Notes: generated from the letters alone by a model not told the origin. A stretch of DNA of 64,000 nucleotides from Paracentrotus lividus (GCA_940671915.1 CALNVZ010000174.1:72651827-72715826), one strand, 5' to 3'. Shown: positions 48,246 to 60,721, counted from the first letter of the stretch. Numbers and translations are program-made.

Positions 48246-50212
48246 GCTCATCATCGCTGATTATTTCGCTGTAAATGGAGGTGGTGGAAGTACAGCCCCG
48301 TCGCCTTCGGCAACGGGGCTGTGTATAGTTAGGCATGATGGTGATGTGCATTCATAGACATCCATAGATCTTAGTACCCCCTTAAGAAGTGAAAGAGGAT
48401 AGAAAAAGTACGGAATACGCTTTTTTGTTGGCAGGTCTGAATATCTGAATAAAGATTTACAATGTTGTTAGATTCTACCGTTTATAAGGATCAAAGCCAA
48501 AGGGATAGGAAAATATTTTGATTTATCGCACGTCATATTTTCAGAATTGATAATGATATTTTAAAAACTAGATCTTTATAAAAATCAACTTTGCATGAAT
48601 GCGGCAGACCTACTACCACGGGCGTAGATCCCGGAGGGAAATCATTTATACCTAGACCACGTGAGCGCGAAGCGCAAGCCGAAAAACTTTGAGCTCTAAA
48701 ATGAGGCAAATAATGCAATATATATCATGAATATTCAACTTTGTTACTCTCAGTCTCAGATATAGTGAACATCTTGATTTTCAAATTTCCCGAAATTTCC
48801 TGAAATTATTCTAACAGTTAGGCCTAACGTTAGGCCTACTTCCTCATTTCCTGAAAATTTCCTTGAAAATACGAAAATTTCGAATTCCGGGAAGTGTGGA
48901 AACACCGCAGGGCAATTAAATTCAGCTGTCTAAAATTTAAAGGGAAGGACACGGTATTTACAATTAACGTTAGACTTCTACGGAGATTTGATTTCATAGG
49001 ATGGAATAAACCTCAAACCCCTTAAAATAGGATCAGAAGGGCCTATAGAGTCTACACAAACTCCAGAACAAAAGTTTACAAAACACATATTTTTGTGCAA
49101 AGGAATAACTTCCTGCAACTCTAAATGAGTATAAAATTCATTCCATAATGGTGGGGGGGGTTCGGATTTGCCTGCCTTATATTAAAGACAACACCCTTGC
49201 ATGACAATGGAGTAGGCCTAGGGTAGCCTATAGTCCAGTCATTTTGCCATGGCGATAAAGTTCAACAAATTCATACATTGTGCCTTGCCCTTGTGGAGGT
49301 TCGTTTATGTGCTAAATTTCATCTTTATTGTAACAATTGTCATCGCATCCTTTGAACATCATCATGATCATCTTTCGATTCGTTTCATTCTTAGAACTAA
49401 AAGTCTAAAAAATCAATACATATTTATTATTCTAGATTATCAATTTCCTGATTTCTAGTTTTATCGTAAACAAAGCAAACCCCACAATGTAAGATGCCTG
49501 GATCAAATGAGCTGAGGCTTGAGAAGAAATTCTTAAATTCCTCTCATTCTAGCATCACCGACTTAAATTGATGGATCGAGACTTTGGACCCTAACTTGGA
49601 TTCTAGATCTAGATCTAACGTTAGGTCTAGCAGTAACAGTTTGATCGACAATGTAAGGCTTTTGAATTGTAGACCTCACCTGCCGCAATTCTGGCATGAC
49701 AATGATCATATTGCTGGCCTATCTGGCTTGTTCCGGAGTAGAGTCTGCTGTTTGTTGCTGCTGCGACATGGCTCTAGATCTATCTCCACTCAAAACAGCT
49801 CGGGCGGTGGTACGACCTGCAGTGCAGCAGTGCCCAGCTAGCATTGCTCTAGAGATGATTCGGCTACCAGCCAAGGTTCCTGGTCCAGTGTATCTACATT
49901 TGTTTCTTCCTCCTTCTAGATCATAGCTCTAGATCTGTAACGCTTAGTTACTAAGATTTCCTCGGCAGTGTTGACGTCCGTTTCAGCCGTAGACTTAGCG
50001 TAGAGAAGCCATATACGGTAACCTAGATCTAGGCTATCTTACTTTCTGGTTTCCAACTTAAAATCGTGATCCATTTCCAAAATGAATCCAACATCAGAAT
50101 TTGCTAGGTAAAAACTCCTTGTAGTGCTAGCGAAAACAAACTACGCCTAACTTTTAGTAATTCTTGTTAAAATAATGTGTCCAGATAGAAAATGGTGTTA
50201 AGAACGGTTAAG
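48246..50212. other. Unique interior of the 8-kb segment, no gene seen
   Basis: Holds a GC-rich hairpin at 48,293-48,321, a second terminus-like sequence ACGGGCGTAGATCCCGG (about 48,617) followed by GAGCGCGAAGCGCAAGC (48,662), paired TTAGGCCTAACGTTAGGCC near 48,815, and a cluster of CTAGATCT motifs at 49,600-50,040. The plus-strand open frames at 49,249, 49,584 and 49,696 overlap each other and show no recognisable protein character. Confidence 0.5.
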
Positions 50213-50560
50213 AAATTAGCGTCTTGTATCCCCCAGTACTAAGTTGAGAATGAATGCAAGCTTCTAAATCAAGCGCATACGTGGCGCGTAAGCGTACGAC
50301 ACTGAAATCGTTCGCCGCGTTTCATTGGCTCTTAACCGCGTAAGGGCGGTACCCACGGAGCTGTTGCTTAGCCATCACTAGGAACGCTGAATTACGACGC
50401 TTACCATGCAGTGACTGACCAATCACAGCCTTGTTGCTGGGACGCAATTTTCCCGCCTACGGGAAGGCCGTGTGCATTGCATTAGCCATAATATGGCTAG
50501 CTATTGTGACCTGCATCCTCTCGCCAAATGCGTTTATTCGCTAATTCGAATAATCGTATT
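50213..50560 (+). repeat. GC-rich 340-bp module, solo copy 3
   Basis: The same module as at 37,294 and 45,188, but here followed by TTCGGCGAAAATTGTACAAG, a pyrimidine tract and the right inverted terminus of the 8-kb segment rather than by block A. It shows that the module can occur without the rest of the unit. Confidence 0.8.
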
Positions 50561-50737
50561 TCGGCGAAAATTGTACAAGCATCGAGCCTTATTCCCTTCT
50601 CTTTCTTCTCTTTTCTTCTTTTCTTTCCCTTTTTCCTTCTTCTCCCTTTTTCTCCTCCTTTTTTTTTTTTTTTAGTCGGCCAATAGGGGGGGGGCGCGCG
50701 CCTGTTGCGCCCCCCCCCTGGATACGCCCTGGATAAA

Positions 50738-53700
50738 TGTTGAACTATACTGTATACTGTTGTTTAACGGACTGATTCTGCAATTTTAGTATCCAAGCAA
50801 CCTTAGAAAATCAACATGAAGAAGAAGATTATAATACAAAATTGAATCTCTTCAAGATATATAGAAGCCGCAACCAAATTCTTCAATCAACTTATTTTTC
50901 ATTTTTTACCATGATGATGGAGACATGATTATGATGAATCCCCGCCTTAAAAAGCGATGTAAAACAGCGTCAAAAACATGTTGATACGTCACCACGTTCA
51001 GTGGTTCACATTATTTGTGTCTCTGACAAGTGGAACAAGCAAAGAAAGTGGGTCAGATGGCAATCACAAAAACCTTTAAAATGCTTTCAAGAAGAAGCAG
51101 AAGAAGAAAACAATCTTAGAAGAGTTTGGGATGGGTCCCAGTGGTGCGGGGCGAGCAGCAAGTCGACGGAGCGCTACCCCGGGAGTTCAGCGGGAGACGG
51201 CGGGTTCATTCGAGTTCAGTTGGTTGACTAGCCGCGCATGGGAGATGCAAGAGGGAAACACAGTTGATGACAGAAAAGAGGTATGCAACCTAAACCTAGA
51301 AAAAATGTGGGAGAAAATCTTAAAATATCTTGGATTGCAGGAGAACAACAACCGATCAGACATTGACCTCGCCAGGTAAACTAAGAATGATTACAGATAT
51401 ACACATCCTTTTCTATGTCTATAAATCATACCACTCAAAGTTGACCTAGAAATACAAAAACAAAAGTGGACGTAAGAGATGGTAATTGAGATAATTTGAT
51501 TATAGTTCTTAATTTACTGTCAAATTTGAATACCATATTTTATAAATTTGATATCAGCAATTATATATATTTTTTAAATATAATATAAGAAGAAAAATAA
51601 GGAAATATGATTCTCTCCGTCACGGAAAATGATAAGTCAGAAAAGAAGTCTGGAAGGAAAGTCGATGTATCTAAGAACTTTTCTTCCAGACTTCTATTGT
51701 AATTTATATAACACATTTTCTCATCCTTGTTTCCATTCGACTATTTTTTTAATCAATCGGCTGCTTTTTTTTTTTACAGATAACTTGTAGGTTATTTAAG
51801 ATTAGTGGTTTTGTAAGATTATGGAATAGCTATAAAAGTAATGATACACATTTCCTTACATTAGTCAGTGTTTATTCTAACGATATGTGCTTACAATGTT
51901 AAAATATGCCCATGAAAAAAGACTAAATGTGAAATTTTATAATCAACAGCTATTAAACGGTATTACTATTATAAAATGCAATGCACAATAAAAAAAAAAT
52001 AATAAAAAAATAATAATTAATGGTGATTAATTACTCATGAATAGCGAAAATTAATCATCATCACCCGACATTCATCAAAAGTCTATTTACCACGCCCTTC
52101 AGATTTAAAGTAAATGATGTTATTTGTAAAGTATAAAAAATTAATGCTCCTTTTCAATTCATTTGGAAATTATTTCCGAGTAGACAATTTAAAAGTTATC
52201 AATATCGTCTTATAATTATGTCTAAACTTATACAGTTGCATATTTTTATCCCACATTAATTAGCTGAATCACAATGAGATTGGATACCTTGAAAGTTTTA
52301 TTTTTTGTTTTTGTTTTTTGTTTGATTCAGCACCAAGGTGATTACTCTCCTAAAATATTGACTCAACTTTTCTTTTTCTTTTTCTTTCTTTTTTTTTTCG
52401 GGGGGGGGGGGTGTATATCAATTTCAAACAAATACTTATCTTATTTATTGGATAAATGATATACCTTTTAATTGTTTGATAACTTTTTACTCATTTGCAT
52501 ACTTATATGAACCATGTGAACGGTAATGTCACAATCAATTCGACTATATACAACCACATACAATTTAATGATAAAGATGCAGCAGTTCTTGAAACTTTAT
52601 TTGTGTTTTGAACAAAATAATAATTTGAAATTTTTTGAAGTGAAGGACCGCTCAGTCATTGACCCCGTATCCCCGGCCCTAAGGCTAGACTCTAAATTGC
52701 TGATTTATGTATTTAGATGAGACACAACCGTTAAATAGTAGAGAGAAAATATATATAGGAGAGCACAGGAAAGGATCCCTTTGCGTCGCTTGGACCCCCG
52801 ACAGAAAAACATGGCCGGTCTTAATCAAGTGGGACGCTTCGAAACTTAAGACTTCCCACTCTGAGATTTGAGGTTTCCTGATTTGTCCTCTTGACCAGAC
52901 CACTATCATTATGTCCTGAGCGGAGGGTCGAAGTGTTGGGGTACAAAGTTACCCCCCTCAAAAAATAGTTTTTTGTTATTGTTCCAGTTACTATACTTTT
53001 TTAATAAAAATACGTGCTTTTACAAATACCTTTAACATTTTAACTTGTTTATGTTGTTACACTTAGACACTTTTATGTAATAATTGCGATTAATTGAACA
53101 TTTAAAAAAAACTACCATTATTAGCATGATTGGGTCAGAGTGGTACATTTATGCAAGAAAAACAAAAACATCATGATTGGCTAATATGAATTTACAATAA
53201 ATCGTAACTCTTTATGTTATCTTTATGATAATTATTTTTATGTCCATTTCTTCTATCGCATCCCCCCTGACGTGCCCACCAGAATAAACCACTTTCTACA
53301 AATATATTTGGACAGTTAATACTGACCGATGAGGTAGTGGGTTGAGTATCAATGACTGACCAAAATCCACAGATCACCGGTTATGGTAAGGGCGCACGAC
53401 AGACAAATTAAATAATTTATTGAGGATACTTAATGACAAAATTTACCACTTTTTCCATAAAAGTGAGGCGCGTTTCCACTTACAAAAGTGAAATGAATAA
53501 TTGAATGAATTGAAGTAATGTCGCTTGGAAGTATTTTGGTTGAGCGTTATAATTAGTTCGTCGGGATGAAGGGCTTTTCTTTTCTCCTTTATCTGTCAGA
53601 AAGAATTGGTGAATGTAATTCTATAAAGGCGAAAACAAGCACACCAAATTAGATCATGTTTTTGTGTTTTTTTATCTCTATGTTCTGGTTGTAAGATAAG

Positions 53701-54596
53701 TTTTACCAACATTAAAAAGTAAGCAGTTGATATCGATTACTGACCCTTATCCGCGGACAACTGGTTATGGTTAAGGTTTATGATGGACAAATCAAACATT
53801 GAGGATTTTTTTTTTTCTGACAGTGATTGGTGGATTAAAGCTTATAATTATACATGTATAAATAAACAGGTTTGCGTTTTTCTCTCATTGTCTTTCACAC
53901 TCTCTCTCTATCTCTCGCTTTCTCTCTTCTCGTCTATATGTTTTAAGTTTGGACGTTAAGTAAAAGAAAAGCAATTGACCTAAATTTCAGAATGGGTATC
54001 TATTTTGACCGGACAGGAACTCCGCCCACTACCGGTTCTGGCAGTATTTCATCGACGAAATTACAACTTCAAATCCAAAAAGGACATGCATTTCTACTTA
54101 CTGACATATACACAGATATATCACAATGCATCTCTCTATCTCTGTCTTATTTAATGTTAAATTATTACTTAATTAAGAACTTGATATAACAACATATATA
54201 GAGGCTAACCCTGAAGACAAACATTTGCGATCAATCGCAAAATGGGAATGACCAATCAAGCTCGACGAAGTGTAATATATAATATTGTAGTTTTGGAACT
54301 TCACAATCATAAAAAAAAAAGATTAACAAATGGAGAGTAACAAGCAGCTGTCAAAGAATACTACAAAAAATAACAACGCAGGGGTCTTTGTTTGTAAACA
54401 TATTCTGATTACTGCCTTTACAAAGTCATTCACTCACCCAGTTTTATTGCATTTTTTTTATGAATTCACAGTAATGATTAAGAAATTATTTCATAACCTC
54501 GACTACATAAGAATATTCTGTAACATTCTCTTTTGTTTTGCGATATAATCTTCATGGTCTTTTTCGGTATGTTTTATTTGATAAATGTTATCGTAC
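50738..54596. other. Mostly AT-rich DNA; GC-rich open stretch at 51,100-51,280
   Basis: At 51,100-51,280 two plus-strand frames overlap a GC-rich patch (TCGACGGAGCGCTACCCCGG) that ends at a donor-like GAAAAGAG|GTATGC. Neither frame is recognised. A hairpin GAAGTCTGGAAG...CTTCCAGACTTC lies at about 51,646-51,693. The rest holds T and G runs (52,370-52,410) and nothing gene-like. Confidence 0.4.
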
Positions 54597-54746
54597 CTCT
54601 GTAGTACTGCTGCGTTGATCCATAGGCTGTTTCTGAGATGAAACTTCGCCGGACTGCTTGCATGTATTCTCTTTGGCATCGCTGTGCCGTATCCGGCCCA
54701 TCCTGTGTGTGTATGGGTGTGTTATAACTCATCTTTTGTTCCAGAA
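54597..54746 (-). CDS. Candidate internal exon of a second unknown gene
   Basis: A 150-nt minus-strand segment between an acceptor (TTTTATTATAG|TTCTGG) and a donor (ACAGAG|GTACGA). It has two bases completing a codon, 49 open codons and one trailing base, so it is a symmetric phase 1-1 exon. The peptide includes MSYNTPIHTQDGPDTAQRCQ and EYMQAVRRSFISETAYGSTQ and looks like ordinary soluble protein. An internal Met could instead be a start. Its composition is less AT-biased than the flanks. No family is recognised. The phase matches the terminal-exon candidate at 31,919, though other exons may lie between or upstream. Confidence 0.35.
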
Positions 54747-57532
54747 CTATAATAAAATAAGTTGATATATATAACATAAATGGATTTCAACTTCTCCAAT
54801 GAATTGTAAACCAATACAGTGATTTGGAGTATAGGCATGTTTAACAATTCCCTAATTGGATTTACATGTACATGGGTCTTATTTTGTTCTAATCAACATC
54901 ACATTTAAACAAAATTCTAGCCCTATGCTACTTTAACAAAAATGCTGATTTTACACTCAAATGGTAGAATTAAGCAATAACGAAATGTTGCCATTTAGTA
55001 CAAGTGTAAGTATTATTCAATAACATTTAAAATTGTAGAAATAGAAATCTTAAATTTCGGACAAGATTAAGGATAATGTTGTTGTTGTTTGTTCTTAGTT
55101 TATCTTGATTTAAAACCTGTTTGAATATTTAAAATATTTGCCCAAATTCCATTTCTAAAAATGATCAATAATTGGCAAAGGAACTTATAATAATCATTTA
55201 CCGTATACGGGATAACATCCGACTTTTATTAAAATTACTACTAATACTAGAGACAAAATTCAATCATGTTACTTTGTTATTAAAAAAAAAAGGGGGAAAA
55301 TATGTTTCTTAAAGGTTGACATAGCAAAAGCATAAACATTATTCATGATTTATTTTGTTAGTATCATTATCAAACGTAAATGAAAATCAAGACCAACAAT
55401 TACTACAAGTCTAAGAAAATAAGTTAAGGGAAAGAAAAATACAATTTAATCACCTGTACACGCCAAGCTGGTGGATGAACAATCCTGAATATTGAAGAGA
55501 AAACTGTAAAAGCTGTCACAACGAGATTAATGCTTATGAAGGGAATGAATAATCTTCTACATGGACTTATTCCTATTGAGTATGTAAATGGAGATATCAA
55601 CAGTGAAACTCGTTCCGGTCTTTATGAAGAAAAGAAAACTTCGCATAGCATCCATCCAAGTAAATCTTCCCGCCAATTTGAAAGTTTTTGGTGGCGTTAC
55701 GGTGTGCCAGTAAACAGACTACCCGCATCCAAAAAGCAAGGTGTTATAGCTTCTACATCTCAACATATCCAGCATCCCTACCTATCTTAGGGTTACTAAG
55801 GTAACACACCATGGGCGGGGACTGATGTCAATTTCACCGTGTTTCAATCTTCTTCTCTATTTTTTTTTTCATGATTTTGGATAGGCCTCCCTTTGTGGGT
55901 TTGTAAGCCCATGGCCGTCAGGAGTCACGCCTGCATGCCTACATGCAAGGAGCGCTACGCCTGAGATTCCGGGGCTATGAGCGCTAGCTCACCGACCGAT
56001 ATGCAGGTCTGTGATTTACAACTCTACTCTGCTTTTTACTCTTATTTGAACGTGCACACCCGGTCGGGAACTACTTTCAGGAATGGTACATGGTTTTGTT
56101 TCAGTTAAGATTTTTTTTTTCTTGGAGTTCGATGACTTCTTGTCTGGAAATGACTTCATCTACATGCCCTGCTTGGGGTAAGAGAAGGACGTCGACATTT
56201 TCAATTTGGAATGAAAAGGAAATAGTAATGTTTTTATTCCAGAAAAAGCGAGAACGGCAAGGTCTTTGGCTGGAAATGAATGAAATGACATTCTCGATCC
56301 AGTTCATTCATCTTTTAAGAGAGCCTTTCATCGAGAAAAATTGAATTAAACATTTTGATGAACCAGACACATTAAATAAGATTTTAAAAAATAGCAACAG
56401 TCATAATTCAGTTCCTTTTAATTAATCTTTCCTCATTAATTGCGACGAAGCACCGACAAAATTGGTCCCATCGTATAATAAAAAGAGAAATAAAACCAAA
56501 AGAAAACTATTTACAAAAATCGAGCCATTTTTATCTAAAATACAAAAATACTATTTGAAAAAAGTTGTAGAAAGTATACAACATAATGACGCACATTATT
56601 GGTTGAATTCGACTTAGTATAATTTACACAGAACAATAGGTTTACAATACACCCTCACACACAAACCACACACCCACACAAACACTCACACTTTCACACA
56701 CACATACATACACCCTCTCTCTCTCTGTCACACACACACATACACACTCACACACACACACACACATGCACACGAACAAACTCACACCCACACATACGCT
56801 CGGCTACCTCACAAATATTAACACACCCTCGCACAAACCTGCGCACACAAATTTACACTGGAAACCTAACACAAGATGAAATGTTCATTTTGGTTGATTT
56901 ATGAGTTGCATGAGTTGCAGATATGTAAAAATATAAAAGGTCTGGTGATTTGCATTCAAACAACAAAAAAATTAATATATGGTATAATTTCTTTTCGTAT
57001 AATCATTCATATAATATAATTCATTTCATGAAAATATCCCCTCCCCCGCCCCCCCCAAGAAAAAAAAAGACAAAAAAGACCCCAAAAAAAGACAAAAAGA
57101 AAAGAAAAAAGGAGAAAAACGTGTTCGATGACGATGACAACAGATGTCCTCACTATAACACTCAACATTCGAAATACGTTTACATTACACTCTTACATTT
57201 GTTTATTGATTTTAAAACATATATAAATAAAACAAAAAATAAACACTTGCTTATCAATCAAATCGATAACAATAATTACGTTCACAATGAGATTGTACTC
57301 ATCGACGAATGAGGGAGTGATCTAGCAGTTTTGTTTTGCCCCACTTTGTTTTTTATATTTATTTTTTATCAATATCTATAAAACTTTGCTTGTCATGGCA
57401 TAAACACGAAAAGAGAGTTCAAATGATTGTTTTCGATTTACATAGCCTATTTTGCTATATCTCAAAAAGTCGAATTGCATTTAAATAAATATGGAAAATA
57501 TCTTTTACATGTAATTATTCATTTATCGGAGT

Positions 57533-57577
<45 letters not shown>

Positions 57578-58110
57578 AGCTAGAAGAATTGTAAATGTTC
57601 ATGAAAGAAGAGAAGAGAAACTGAATTATTAAAATAATATGGATAAAAAAAAAAATAATAATCAAACTTATAAAACGCTTTACACAATGTTTCAAAGCGA
57701 TTTATAATTGTTAATTAGTAACAAAGATAAACAGAATGAACAAAACAAAACAAAAACGAAATCTCTATAACAGTTTGCTGGGAGTTAGAAGGGCATTGAT
57801 TAATGAGAGTTAATGCCCTTATGGTCCCAACAGACAAAACTTCACAATCAACCTGTTGTGGAGGTGGAGCGTTGATGTCCACAAGAAATGACCAGAAGTG
57901 ACCGCACCTGTAACCAGACCCAATGTCCAGTAGTTATGGGATGGTATCACTGTCATTCACCCCCTCCCATATACCTGTTCCCCCTCCTTCAATCTCTCAT
58001 CGGGATTTATCAAAGGAAAGAAAGGGATCAGGTGTGCGAATGAAGAAGTCCAAAAAAATCAGCCTCAAATTCAAAACGCTTCACGATTATCTTCTTGACT
58101 TGAAATTATC
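54747..58110. other. Intergenic or intronic; CA-rich and poly-T tracts
   Basis: CA-rich interrupted repeat at 56,646-56,855; A-rich run at 57,060-57,120; 35-base poly-T at 57,541-57,575; hairpin around AAGGGCATT...AATGCCCTT at 57,797-57,828. Open frames at 56,090-56,344 occur on both strands with no recognised product. Confidence 0.45.
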
Positions 58111-58420
58111 CCTCGCCTGAGGGCGTGCTAGGTCATTGGGCGTAGAAGGGTAACAAAAGATCGTTGCAGTTTGGGCTAAGTTTAGCGTGGAGGAAAAAGA
58201 TTCATCGTCCGCCACGGGGGTAATTTTTCAACGCCTCCATAATTTGACCATATTCAATTTCTATCACAATATTGTTTCATTTTCACTGCATTGTCAGGGA
58301 GGCGATTATCGTGGGGGCGAATCACTCAAGGGCTGTAATTAAGCGTTCAATCAAAACCTCTGTTTTAGCAACTAAATGAAACAGAGAAAGTGATCTGAGG
58401 GAGCACCAAACAATTAGTAA
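58110..58420. promoter_or_regulatory. Complex GC-richer block, possible cis-regulatory element
   Basis: Non-repetitive sequence with homeodomain-type sites (TGTAATTAAGCG), an ATCACTCAAGGG reminiscent of Nkx2-type sites, and GGGAGGCGATTATCGTGGGG. No open frame of interest. The call is based only on composition and motif density and is weak. Confidence 0.2.
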
Positions 58421-58604
58421 TACATGGTAAGTTTACGCTCCTGAATTATTTTGAAGAAAAAAAATAGTTTATGAGTTATTGAGGTCATATAAGATTAATA
58501 AAATCGAATGCAATTGTCCATTTTTTCGATGTAATTTGACGCAATTGTGACGTAATACGTAGTCTAACTTAGCTGAAACTTTTGTTCCTTGGTTTGTTTT
58601 TATA

Positions 58605-60258
58605 CAGTGCGTCCCAAAAAGAACTATACACTTTTGAAATGGCTGCCAAATAATAAATATATGATTTCAGGTAAGGAAATTTACATGTATGGAAAGTTCA
58701 TTATCCCAACTTTTATATGACACCAAAAAGTCCGAAAATAAGTCATGCATGAACGAGCAGCGTTCACTTTTGTAAAGGGTATGGTAATTAGGGTGCGCAG
58801 GAATTGCCATACCAATTTGTATGAGGAAAGTCATTTGGATCTTATGGAATTGAGGATGATATGCAGAATTACTGATCAATTATGATGAGTTGGGGTTTGC
58901 TAAGTAAAATTGGGGATTACAATGTCATGCATGAGTGAACAGGAATATGTATTTCCTATTGTTGCACGGTAACTTTCCAAGGTATATTTAGTGAGGTCCT
59001 TCAGTGGTGTGTTTAATCTCTCTCTCCCTCTCTCCATCTCTTCCTTTTTTTCTCCCTTCCTCGTTCTCTCTCTCTCTCTCTCTCTCTTCATCCCTCTCTC
59101 CCTCTCTCTTCTTTCTTTCTCTCCCTGTCTCCCTCCCTCTCTCTCTCTCTCTCTTGCATGGGTGTGTTTTTGACCATTCATATTCATTGGTTTCTACTCC
59201 AAATATCCTGACTACAAAATGTACCTTCCCGCATCCCGGTCTACTCACATTTACACAAATTGGGTTGGTTGATGACAATCCATCAATCTATCAATCAATC
59301 AGTCACATAAATTAGACAATCAACTCCCAGCTAGCAATCATTTAATCAACAGTGTACCAGTCTGCAAATGTTTTAACTAATCAATCAAGCATTACATCAT
59401 CTTCATACAGTTATTTCAATCACCATGTCTTACTGTAATCCGATAAATCAATCAACTCAATTAATCAACCAACCAACTATCCAGTCATTTTAGCAATTTG
59501 GACTTTTGTAAAGAAAGGAATGTGGTACAGTGTAACACAAATTTGTGAAATTGACATGCCAGTCTTTTTTTTCTGTTGAATGTTGTTCTTTTCGATTTTA
59601 AACTTGTTTCATCCATCCTGTAACAAAACAAAAAGGAGGGGGGGGGATCTGATAATGCAAAATTAAAATAAAAGTCTGTACGTTCAATGCTCAACGTGTC
59701 CTCCTCCTCTTTCGATGCACAACCTATTTGTTGAAAAAAATATCACTGATGTTGGACATTCAGACAATCCAAAAGATCATGAACACGATCATCAAAAGTG
59801 ATCAAAAATCTTACCCTGCATCTCACCTGTTCTGCACCCCATCCTGACTACCACTTACACACCACTGAATACAACTTGGAAAGTTACAATGCTATAATAG
59901 GAAAAAAATATTCCTGTTCACTCATGCATGAAATTGTTATCCCCAATTCCACAAATTTTACTTAGCAAACCCCAACTCATCATAATTGATTAGTAATTTT
60001 GTATATCATCCTCAATTCCATAAGATCTAAATGACTTTCCTCATACAAATTGCTAGGGCAATTCCTGCGCACCCTAATTTCCATACCCTTTACAAAAGTG
60101 AACGCTGCTCATTCATGCATGACTTATTTTCAGACTTTTTGGTGTCATATGAAAGTTGGGATAATGAGCTTTCCATACATGTAAATTTCATTAACTAAAA
60201 TCATATTTTTTATTTGGCAGCCATTTCAAAAGTGTATAGTTCTTTTTGGGACGCACTG
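58605..60258. mobile_element. 1.65-kb mariner-like foldback element
   Basis: Long inverted arms of roughly 380-400 bp (58,605 to about 59,010, and about 59,850 to 60,258). The outer ends are CAGTGCGTCCCAAAAA and its complement, flanked on both sides by TA (TATA|CAG at the left, CTG|TATA at the right). The arms are clearly homologous with scattered mismatches (for example GGTGTCATATGAAAGTTGGG against the left arm). The centre has a (CT)n run (59,015-59,155) and ATCAATCA-rich sequence, no transposase. It is a non-autonomous Tc1/mariner-type element. The Ser/Leu and Arg/Glu open frames in the centre are microsatellite translations. Confidence 0.9.
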
Positions 60259-60442
60259 TATATTATTTCATTTTCCCCCAAATCCCGGCTCAAAATTGGA
60301 AGAAATATTTCATCACGCGCCAACCCATTAACCTCATTCACCAGTCGTTTACAAAAGAAAATCACCTGTCGAAATAAAAAAAAATTATGATTGTTTTATT
60401 GATCAGTTTTCTATCTTATGCAACGCATAGTACATGCTTATA

Positions 60443-60565
60443 ATACCATAAAATGTGCAGCCATAGATTTTCTCTCGTGAACCATATGCCACCTCGGCCT
60501 ACGGCCTCGGTGACATATAATTCACTTGAGACATTCTAAATCTATGGCTGCACATATTATGGTAT
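60443..60565. repeat. 123-bp palindromic repeat
   Basis: ATACCATAAAATGTGCAGCC at the left pairs with GGCTGCACATATTATGGTAT at the right, followed inward by ATAGATTT/AAATCTAT. The centre holds CACCTCGGCCTACGGCCTCGGTG, read as a small inner palindrome. It looks like a short foldback element. Confidence 0.8.
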
Positions 60566-60721
60566 ATTTAACTCCAGACCATGCACTATAATATGAAATC
60601 CTATTTATCACATTTTTTCACACATTGTGTATATAAAAAAAAATTATCATTCATACTGAAATAAGTAAAAGCACATAAATATAACCTTGAACATTCTCCA
60701 AGGAGTCATCCCTGTTTTTAT

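Larger units (their letters stand above)
42698..50729. mobile_element. Large composite DNA-transposon-like segment with inverted termini and 8-bp direct flanks
   Basis: The left end reads GCAGGGGCGTATCCAGG. The right end, reverse-complemented, reads GGGCGTATCCAGGGGGG followed by GGCGC. Both ends are flanked by the exact 8-mer TGGATAAA (42,690-42,697 and 50,730-50,737). An inverted-terminus transposon with an 8-bp target duplication is the natural reading. CAGGGGCG-type ends are reminiscent of hAT elements, although taking CAGGG as the terminus shifts the duplication by a base and leaves it imperfect. Inside lie a subterminal GCGAAGCGCGAGC array, one full 4.9-kb unit, a 2-kb unique part and a solo GC-rich module. 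No transposase frame was found, so it would be non-autonomous or a nest of insertions. Confidence 0.6.

Noticed and set aside
56090..56344. Possible exon with TTTGTTTCAG acceptor and GGGGTAAGAG donor on plus, or an open frame on minus
   Set aside because: Open frames exist on both strands with no recognised product and inconsistent splice logic on the minus strand; the support was too weak to list as a gene.
58900..59315. Ser/Leu-rich and Arg/Glu-rich frames on the two strands
   Set aside because: Both come from the (CT)n run at the centre of the foldback transposon.
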